This document shows positions 41,526-47,910 of a stretch of DNA of 47,910 nucleotides, piece by piece. The notes beneath the pieces are model-generated. The model did not search any database. It saw only the letters and a list, made by a program, of their open reading frames with translations, and had not been told where the DNA came from. The translations under genes and the position numbers were made by a program. The stretch's first letter is position 1; the number at the start of each line of letters is the position of its first letter. Origin of the DNA: Anaerolineaceae bacterium (GTDB taxonomy: Bacteria > Chloroflexota > Anaerolineae > Anaerolineales > Anaerolineaceae); contig JAFPZX010000032.1 in NCBI GenBank assembly GCA_017417055.1, forward strand, positions 1 to 47,910, read 5' to 3'.

Positions 41526-44270
41526 ATGATCTTGTCACCTGTTGAAAAGCTCCGACGCTTTTTAAAACTGGAGCTGAGTCGGAATTGTGATAATCGAGCT
41601 GTTGTCGGCGGGATGGGAAAATTCCTTCCGAACTGGCAAAAGGAATCCGGTACCGCCGGTATCGAGCCTGAATTAAATGAAGCTGTTACCGAATTTTTGA
41701 ACAGCTATGGTGAAAAAGACCTGGATGGGCGTAAGGCTGCTATTGAGGAAATCATGCAAAAACTGCCGCATGAGGAACCTCTGCAGCGGGATCGGAATCG
41801 TCCCCGCCGCCTGGATGGTCCGGCAGTCCGTATGCAGTCCCGTCCGGATTTGTCTGTTCCGGAACAATCCGCGGAAAAAGGGTCTGAAAAACTCCCCGGA
41901 AGAACACCGGAGCGCAAGCCTTATAATGAACGGGCTGTCCCGATTCGAAAAGAAGAGCGTGTTGAACGAAAGCATCGACCGGAACCAATGGTCAATCAGT
42001 CCGAACACCATCGGGAATCATTTGAACAATCCGAACATACAAACCGGACTGTGACACAATCTACCGTTCCGCCACAGGGAGAACAGGCTGAACCGGTTCG
42101 CATTCATCATGAGCCTTATACCCGCCCTGCCGCGGCATCTGTCCGTGAATTGCGGGCGCGGTTCGGAAACCCGCAGATCAATCCCAAGGGACCTTCTATC
42201 GACAGTCCTGTCTCCAACATTCCCGGGATTGGCTTCTCCAATTCCAAAGCACTTGCGAAGCAGGATGTTCATACCGTGAGAGAATTTCTCTATTATTTCC
42301 CGCGTCGTTATGATGATTATTCTGCTTTCAAGCCGATCAACCGGGTTCAACCGGATGAAACCGTGACGATCATCGGTATTGTCCGTTCCATAAACAGTGG
42401 ACAACGCGGCAAATACCAGATCACGGAAGTGCTGGTTGATGACCGTACCGGAACAATGCGGGTGACCTGGTTCAACCGAGCATGGCTTGCCCATCAGATC
42501 CATGTCGGTATGAGTATTGTGCTTTCCGGGAAGATCGATATCTTTTTGGGAAGACCTGTGATGAGTAATCCGGAATGGGAACCTGCAGATCAGGAAAACA
42601 TTACGACCAACCGCATCGTCCCGATTTATGCATTAAACCAGAATCTCAAGCAGAATTTTTTGCGCCGTATGATGTATAACACAGTGCGCCATTGGACTTC
42701 CCAGCTGCCGGAATCCCTGCCGGAGTCAATTTTGGAATCCGCAGATCTGCTGCCGCTGCAAATGGCGATACAGAACATTCATTTTCCGGAATCCCGGGAA
42801 CTGCTGCGTTTTGCCCGGGAGCGTCTGGCTTTTGATGAAATCTTTTTCATGCAGCTGGCTGTACTTTCTCAAAAACAGGAATGGAACAGCCTTACAGCGG
42901 AACCGTTTGAAGTGAGTGATGAGCAGTTTAACAATGACTGGCTTGCGAACCTGCCGTTTGAACTGACAAATGCGCAGCTGAAAGCACTGGCAGACTTTCG
43001 CAAAGATATGGCATCCGGTCATCCGATGAACCGTCTGGTTCAGGGGGATGTTGGTTCCGGAAAGACCATAGTTGCCAGTTTAGCGGCATTGATCGTTATG
43101 CAAAAAGATGGACAAGCTGCTATCATGGCACCGACCGGTGTTCTGGCAGAACAGCATTACCGGAATTTTGTCCGCTTCCTGGATGGGCTTGGCGAACATG
43201 CGCCGATCAATGCCGATCAGGTGGGGTTGATGGTAGGCGCGACAGCGGATTCAAAGAAACAGGAGATTCGGGAGAGACTGGAATCCGGTGAGATCAGGGT
43301 TTTGATCGGTACGCATGCGCTCATTGAAGAACCGGTGCGCTTCCGCAATCTGCAGCTGGCTGTGATCGATGAACAGCATCGTTTTGGGGTGGACCAGCGT
43401 GCCGCGCTCCGGGCTAAAGGAACAAATCCGCATCTGCTGGTGATGACCGCTACGCCGATTCCGCGTTCACTTTCCCTGACAATTTATGGTGATCTTGATC
43501 TGACCCTGATCGATGAACTGCCTGCCGGACGGAAACCGGTTCGGACGGTGATCGTTCCGCCGGTTTGCCGTGAGCAGGTGTACAGCCGGATCCGCAAAGA
43601 GGTTGCTGCCGGTCATCAGGCTTTTATCATTTATCCGCTGGTGGAAGAGGGAGATGACGAGGACAAAGAAGGTCGGGCCGCCATTGAAGCAAGAGATTAT
43701 TTGCAGAGCCAGATTTTCCCGGACCTGAAAGTGGCTTTGCTGCATGGACGCATGAAAGGGATTGAAAAAGACACAATTCTGGAAGCATTCAAGAATCATG
43801 ACTATGACATCCTCGTTTCCACTTCCGTGATTGAAGTTGGTGTTGATGTGCCGAATGCGACGGTGATGGTGATTGAAGGCGCTAATCATTTTGGCTTGGC
43901 TCAGCTGCACCAGTTCCGTGGACGAGTTGGGCGTGGGGATGCGCAGGCCCGCTGTGCTTTGATCCCGGATAAGGATAATGATATCGAAAACCAGCGTCTG
44001 AACGCGATGGTTGAGACAAATGACGGATTTAAGCTTGCGGAAATGGATCTGGAAATGCGCGGCCCCGGTGATTTTATCGGAAAACGCCAGTCCGGTCTGC
44101 GGGAGATGAAGCTGGCTTCCATGTCGGATGTCCGCTTGATCGAAAAAGCCCGGAATGAGGCATTGAAACTTTTTGAAAGTGATCCGGAACTCAGTAAACC
44201 GGAAAATGAAATGCTAAAAACACATGTTATTGAAACTGCCGCTGCCCAGCGGAAAGGAGAAATCAGCTGA
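41526..44270 (+). CDS. recG: ATP-dependent DNA helicase RecG with long N-terminal extension
   Basis: 914 aa, about 220 more than the common 680-700. RecG remodels stalled replication forks and Holliday junctions. The extension (about 1-230) has a short folded-looking start and a Pro/Glu/Arg-rich disordered stretch (about 75-210). The OB-fold wedge domain follows, with YYFPRRYDDYS. Walker A GDVGSGKT is at 507-514, DEQH at 615-618, and TATPIPRSL and the QxxGRxGR motif (HQFRGRVGRG) follow. The stop overlaps the coaD start by one base (TGATG). Confidence 0.95.
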   Translation: MILSPVEKLRRFLKLELSRNCDNRAVVGGMGKFLPNWQKESGTAGIEPELNEAVTEFLNSYGEKDLDGRKAAIEEIMQKLPHEEPLQRDRNRPRRLDGPAVRMQSRPDLSVPEQSAEKGSEKLPGRTPERKPYNERAVPIRKEERVERKHRPEPMVNQSEHHRESFEQSEHTNRTVTQSTVPPQGEQAEPVRIHHEPYTRPAAASVRELRARFGNPQINPKGPSIDSPVSNIPGIGFSNSKALAKQDVHTVREFLYYFPRRYDDYSAFKPINRVQPDETVTIIGIVRSINSGQRGKYQITEVLVDDRTGTMRVTWFNRAWLAHQIHVGMSIVLSGKIDIFLGRPVMSNPEWEPADQENITTNRIVPIYALNQNLKQNFLRRMMYNTVRHWTSQLPESLPESILESADLLPLQMAIQNIHFPESRELLRFARERLAFDEIFFMQLAVLSQKQEWNSLTAEPFEVSDEQFNNDWLANLPFELTNAQLKALADFRKDMASGHPMNRLVQGDVGSGKTIVASLAALIVMQKDGQAAIMAPTGVLAEQHYRNFVRFLDGLGEHAPINADQVGLMVGATADSKKQEIRERLESGEIRVLIGTHALIEEPVRFRNLQLAVIDEQHRFGVDQRAALRAKGTNPHLLVMTATPIPRSLSLTIYGDLDLTLIDELPAGRKPVRTVIVPPVCREQVYSRIRKEVAAGHQAFIIYPLVEEGDDEDKEGRAAIEARDYLQSQIFPDLKVALLHGRMKGIEKDTILEAFKNHDYDILVSTSVIEVGVDVPNATVMVIEGANHFGLAQLHQFRGRVGRGDAQARCALIPDKDNDIENQRLNAMVETNDGFKLAEMDLEMRGPGDFIGKRQSGLREMKLASMSDVRLIEKARNEALKLFESDPELSKPENEMLKTHVIETAAAQRKGEIS

Positions 44271-44755
44271 TGAGTAAAAGAGCAATCTTCCCTGGAAGTT
44301 TTGACCCGATCCACAATGGACATATTGATATTGCCCGGCGTGCTGCCGAAATTTTTGATGAATTAATTCTGTGCATTTATGCCACGCCTTCAAAAAACCT
44401 GTTGTTTTCCTTTGAGGAACGTGTAGAAATGGCAAACCGGATTTTTGCTGATGTGCCGAATATTACGGTTGCGGGATACACCGGTTTGACAGTTGATTAT
44501 GCCCGTAAGGTGGGTGCCAAGTGTATGGTCCGTGGGTTGCGTGTATTTTCTGATTTCGATTATGAATTCCGTATGGCATTGGCTAATAAAAAACTGGCAC
44601 CGGACATTGAGACGGTTTCTTTAATTACGACACATCAGTATACTTTCGTTTCATCCTCAACGGTGAAAGAGGTTGTTTCGCTGGGTGGTGATGTGAGCGG
44701 GATGGTACCGGATTTTGTGCGTGATGCTTTGATCCGGAAATATTTCCCGAATTAA
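44270..44755 (+). CDS. coaD: Phosphopantetheine adenylyltransferase
   Basis: 161 aa, typical size. It makes dephospho-CoA from 4'-phosphopantetheine and ATP. The nucleotidyltransferase motif GSFDPIHNGH is at about 9-18. The substrate-binding RGLRVFSDFDYE and the C-terminal SSSTVKE follow. TGATG coupling to recG and an AAAGGAG site support the start. recG-coaD is a common Firmicutes/Chloroflexota order. Confidence 0.96.
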   Translation: MSKRAIFPGSFDPIHNGHIDIARRAAEIFDELILCIYATPSKNLLFSFEERVEMANRIFADVPNITVAGYTGLTVDYARKVGAKCMVRGLRVFSDFDYEFRMALANKKLAPDIETVSLITTHQYTFVSSSTVKEVVSLGGDVSGMVPDFVRDALIRKYFPN

Positions 44756-44870
44756 GAATAGCTGCTGCCGCTTAATACGCTGATGATCAGCTCTGCCTTT
44801 CCAGGATTGTTGATTGTTTTGGAAACAAAATGACAGGGTATGCCGTTAAACCTCAAAGGAGGTATTACTT

Positions 44871-47711
44871 ATGAGAAATACTAACAGGATCTTGCTTCTT
44901 GTCTTTAGTTTGCTGATATCGATATCCGCAATTTCTGCTGTTTCTGCACAGAATTGTGTTTGTCTTGATGCAAACGGTGTGTTATATCCGGCGTCGGCGC
45001 CGGCAAATTCAATTTGTTATATGTGTGGCCAGGATGGATGCACTCCGACAGCTCTGACCCTTTCAGTTTGTCTGCCTGCTGACCCCCAGCCGGTAGTATA
45101 TGAAGTGCAGCCAACCCAACCGCCGGTAATATATGAAGTGCAACCAACCCAACCTCCGGTGGTGCAGGAAGAACAGCCAATCCAGCAGCCGGTGGTATAT
45201 GAAGAACTGCCGACTCAGCAGCCGGTAGTGCAGGATGAACAGCCGACTCAGCAGTCTACCCAGCAGATTGAATTGGTAGTTTTGACAGATCCGGATAATT
45301 CTGATGATGAAAAGTCCATCCTCAATGAGTTGAATTATTCGGTATTTGAAGTGACGGAAACTGAAAAACCGGGCGAAAAGATCGATCCGATAGTCGAAGT
45401 GACGGAAACCGAACAACCGGATGAAAATAAAACCCCGGTGATTGAAGTGACGGAAACCGAACAGCCGGGTGAAAAGAACGATCCGGAAGTCGAAGTGACG
45501 GAAACCGAGCAGCCGGTTGAAACCACCGAGCCGACAGTTGAAGTGACGGAAACCGAAGAACCCGGTGAGATTGTCATTCCGGGTCTCAATATTTCTCCGG
45601 AAGCCTTGACTGAACTGTCACAATTGTTGACAGATGAGGAATTGGAGAATTTGAGTTCAGTTTTGACGCTGGAATGGCTGGAAGCAAACAGCGCTACCCT
45701 TTCAGAGCAAACCATGCTTGAACTGATGACTTTATTGAGTCATGAAGAACCGGTTTTCAATTTACTCGGCGCTCCGGGAACGCTCCCTTCTGTCGAAATT
45801 GAAGGAGAACTGACTGATTTGTTATTATTCTCCCCTATAAGCGGCACCGTAACTACGTCAAATGTTCCATTTATCTGGCTTTATGCCTATGATGGAGAAA
45901 CCGGTCCTACAGACGTGACATTCCTGCTTCAGCTGACGATTACAACCGCAGCTGATACGGTGACGCTGAATACGACAGTATCCACGGCATCCTGCGGTGG
46001 AAATATCTGCACCTATACCGCTGATTTGAGCTCTTATAATAATTCTCTCATCAGCTGGACTGTTGGCGGCGTCTATAAATCCGGTGAGACTACAGTGACT
46101 GTTCCGGGACCCACTGCACAGACCTTTGTGTTGAAATTCGAAAAACCGGAACCGCCTGAGCCGCCGAAACCGCCAAAAAAGCCAGAAGCACCGGTTCTGG
46201 AATGTCCCTATGGTACCTATGAAGTGCGGAAAATTGGATTTTATTGGGCTCCATCAAAATATGCCGAGTCCTATACAGTTGAATGGCATGACAACAGGGG
46301 CCGTCATGGAACCGCTAATCTGAGCAACAGTGACATTACATGCCAGATGGGCCGCTGCAATGTTCATCTGACTATGCCTGGATATGGCCAATATGCCTGG
46401 AGAGTGGTCGCTAAAAACAGCCTCGGTTCAGCAGCTTCAGATGAAATGCTGTTCAATATCAGGACCGGTGTTCCGACTCCTGCTCCCTATCGCCCGAGCG
46501 GATCGATCAGCAACAGCAGCTACATTGCCTTTGAATGGGAAGATGTGGGTCACGATGTAAGTGATTACCGTCTGCAAGTTGTCGGAAACAACGAAGATTA
46601 TTTCCGTATGGACCGCTGGTTCAAAGTTTCCGATATCTATGTTGGAAAAGGCGTCTGCTATGTCCAGACTGATCTGTATTTGCCGGCGGGTTCTTACAGC
46701 TGGCGTGTTCAGGCTGCTACCGGTGGTGAAACTTCCGGATGGTCTTCCTGGAAAGGCTTCAGCGTAAGCGGATACAATCCGGGCAGTTCCTATTATTATA
46801 ATTATACCAACACGATCCCGACCTGTCTGTCTCCGACCGGAACGATAACTGTGACCTCCCCGAATTTCCAGTGGCGGACAGTTACCGGAGCAGCCTATTA
46901 CATGGTAAAACTTTATGACAGTACCGGATCGGTTTTGTTTGATCGGCAGGTAACTTCATCCGGAAATTGTACGGCTGAAATATGCACCTGGACGCCGGAT
47001 TATAAGCTGACGAAAAATGGAAATTACAGCTGGAGCGTGCTGAGCTATGGCGGCAACAATGCGCTTTGGAGCAGTGCATCCGGTTCCTTCATGCTGCAGG
47101 GTGCAGTTGCACAAAAAGCGATGAGCTTCGTCAGTCCCAAACAGAATGGGCTGCTGACACAGGATGCGCCGGTGATTATCTGGACGGATCCCGGTGCTGC
47201 TACGGCAATTTTCCATGTTGAAATTTTCAGCAAAGCAAACAAGCAGCTGTTCAGCGCGGATCTGAACCGGGAACAGGCATGGTGTGACGGTCAGACCTGC
47301 TCGATCGAGTTCAAAACGATCCCGGATGCGGAGAACTATCGCATTACTATTACGCCTTATTCTGATTTGAACACGAAGGGCGATGCCATTTCCCTGGTCT
47401 TCAGTAAAGGCAGCAAAATCCTGAAACTGAATTCACCGAAGGAAGGCAGCACGGTGCAGGCCCGTCCGCTTTTCCGCTGGAACATGGATGCTTCGGATAC
47501 GAATGTCAGCTATGAGCTGATTCTGACTGATGCGGCAAATAACGTGACTACCATCTCACCGCTTGGCTGCACGATGGAAGGCGTGACCTGTGAGGACGGC
47601 GAAATGTTCTTCTCTCCGGCAATTTCACTGAAGTCCGGAGCCTACACCGCCAAACTTGGCTTGTACAATTCCACCGCGGTTAGCCCGGAACTGCACTTTA
47701 CTGTAAAGTAA
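44871..47711 (+). CDS. Large secreted surface protein with PT/E-rich stalk repeats and FN3/Ig-like domains
   Basis: 946 aa with a signal peptide (about 1-26) and a short Cys-rich segment (about 28-67, six Cys). Two stalk regions follow: five units of about 11 residues (PVVYEVQPTQP type, 72-126) and five 16-residue units of the VEVTETEQPGEK type (159-233). An acidic helical stretch (about 240-300) and five or more Ig/FN3-like domains follow, several with the W-x-V strand and [WY]-x-C motifs (GNICTYTADL, AEICTWTPDYKL). No LPXTG or C-terminal anchor is visible, so it may be released, S-layer-like or bound by another protein. It resembles large adhesin-like proteins of Chloroflexota. The ATG has AAAGGAGG. 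Confidence 0.82.
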   Translation: MRNTNRILLLVFSLLISISAISAVSAQNCVCLDANGVLYPASAPANSICYMCGQDGCTPTALTLSVCLPADPQPVVYEVQPTQPPVIYEVQPTQPPVVQEEQPIQQPVVYEELPTQQPVVQDEQPTQQSTQQIELVVLTDPDNSDDEKSILNELNYSVFEVTETEKPGEKIDPIVEVTETEQPDENKTPVIEVTETEQPGEKNDPEVEVTETEQPVETTEPTVEVTETEEPGEIVIPGLNISPEALTELSQLLTDEELENLSSVLTLEWLEANSATLSEQTMLELMTLLSHEEPVFNLLGAPGTLPSVEIEGELTDLLLFSPISGTVTTSNVPFIWLYAYDGETGPTDVTFLLQLTITTAADTVTLNTTVSTASCGGNICTYTADLSSYNNSLISWTVGGVYKSGETTVTVPGPTAQTFVLKFEKPEPPEPPKPPKKPEAPVLECPYGTYEVRKIGFYWAPSKYAESYTVEWHDNRGRHGTANLSNSDITCQMGRCNVHLTMPGYGQYAWRVVAKNSLGSAASDEMLFNIRTGVPTPAPYRPSGSISNSSYIAFEWEDVGHDVSDYRLQVVGNNEDYFRMDRWFKVSDIYVGKGVCYVQTDLYLPAGSYSWRVQAATGGETSGWSSWKGFSVSGYNPGSSYYYNYTNTIPTCLSPTGTITVTSPNFQWRTVTGAAYYMVKLYDSTGSVLFDRQVTSSGNCTAEICTWTPDYKLTKNGNYSWSVLSYGGNNALWSSASGSFMLQGAVAQKAMSFVSPKQNGLLTQDAPVIIWTDPGAATAIFHVEIFSKANKQLFSADLNREQAWCDGQTCSIEFKTIPDAENYRITITPYSDLNTKGDAISLVFSKGSKILKLNSPKEGSTVQARPLFRWNMDASDTNVSYELILTDAANNVTTISPLGCTMEGVTCEDGEMFFSPAISLKSGAYTAKLGLYNSTAVSPELHFTVK
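45084..45248 (+). repeat. PVVYEVQPTQ-type stalk repeats
   Basis: Five imperfect in-frame units of 11 residues (33 bp), for example PVIYEVQPTQP and PVVQEEQPIQQ. They probably form a stiff proline-rich stalk. Confidence 0.9.
45345..45569 (+). repeat. VEVTETEQPGEK-type stalk repeats
   Basis: Five in-frame units of 16 residues (48 bp), strongly acidic. The EVTETE core is invariant while the linker varies. Confidence 0.9.
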
Positions 47712-47735
47712 ACCAGGTTTCATAACAAAATAAAC

Positions 47736-47773
47736 ACGGCGGAGCGTTTAAACGCTCCGCCGTTGTTTGTTTT
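47736..47773 (+). terminator. Intrinsic terminator of the surface-protein gene
   Basis: ACGGCGGAGCGTTT (47736-47749) is followed directly by its complement (47750-47763), then a T-rich tail (TGTTTGTTTT). It lies 24 bases after the stop codon. Confidence 0.9.
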
Positions 47774-47774
47774 G

Positions 47775-47910
47775 GTGTGCCGGGCATGGCACGATTCTAA
47801 CGGGTGAAAGTCCCGTCGCGGGTAGTTACCGCCAAGCGTAGTGAACTGCAAGCCACCGACAGCAATGGAGGTGGGGGAGGAAGCAGGGTAGCAAAGCCGA
47901 GGAGCCTACG
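47775..47910 (+). mobile_element. Group II intron, 5' part (truncated by window end)
   Basis: It begins GTGTGCCGGGC and has GGGTGAAAGTCCC, AGCGTAGTGAACTGCAAGCC and GGAGGAAGCAGGGTAGCAAA, the look of domain I of a bacterial group II intron. It begins two bases after the T-tail of the terminator. Group IIC introns are known to insert after terminator hairpins. The reverse transcriptase, if present, would be outside the window. Confidence 0.88.

Overview
This window looks like a chromosomal segment of an anaerobic, monoderm-type bacterium, most likely Chloroflexota (Anaerolineae-like). That placement is an inference. It rests on secreted proteins with NBR1-type Ig-like domains, a secreted protein carrying a C-terminal sortase domain, and Firmicutes-style cell-wall genes (a G5/3D-type protein beside rsmA, and an RNase J). 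No rRNA or tRNA was seen, so the taxonomy is unproven. Layout: positions 279-6794 hold three consecutive secreted proteins. Two are putative murein hydrolases (CHAP type and M23 type), each ending in a two-repeat dockerin. The third carries two near-identical cohesin-like domains, three bacterial Ig-like (BIG2-type) domains, an LPRTG motif and a C-terminal sortase catalytic domain. Together they look like a compact cohesin-dockerin system for putting cell-wall enzymes on the cell surface, with the scaffold and its anchoring enzyme fused in one polypeptide. I consider this the most novel system here. Positions 7256-11517 hold deoD, an Mrp/NBP35 Fe-S ATPase, a PIN-domain toxin-like pair and an ATPase with DUF4143. 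Positions 11843-18341, all on the minus strand, hold a DnaJ-like gene overlapping rnj, an MBL-fold hydrolase and two secreted NBR1-Ig proteins. One of these is interrupted by an in-frame TAG, after which the same frame encodes the rest of its third domain. Positions 19132-24251 hold an unknown helical protein, a G5/3D-like wall protein, rsmA and a MATE transporter. Positions 24549-31930 form a signalling locus: a hybrid histidine kinase, a REC-GGDEF*-EAL protein, an Hpt protein, and an amino-acid-permease-like transporter fused to a hybrid histidine kinase with two receiver domains. Positions 32247-37534 (minus strand) hold a VapBC-like pair, two tandem HAD hydrolases, serS and a diguanylate cyclase. 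Positions 37893-47711 hold a U32 peptidase/RlhA-like gene, a serine acetyltransferase, recG, coaD and a large repeat-bearing surface protein. The window ends inside a group II intron that starts just after that gene's terminator. The intergenic DNA is rich in dispersed elements: a MITE-like family with termini near GGAAACACTGATTAAT, a GGGACTGTCCC inverted-repeat family, a GAGCACA...GTGTG-type imperfect palindrome family, and low-complexity tracts. These occupy most of the gaps longer than 300 bases.
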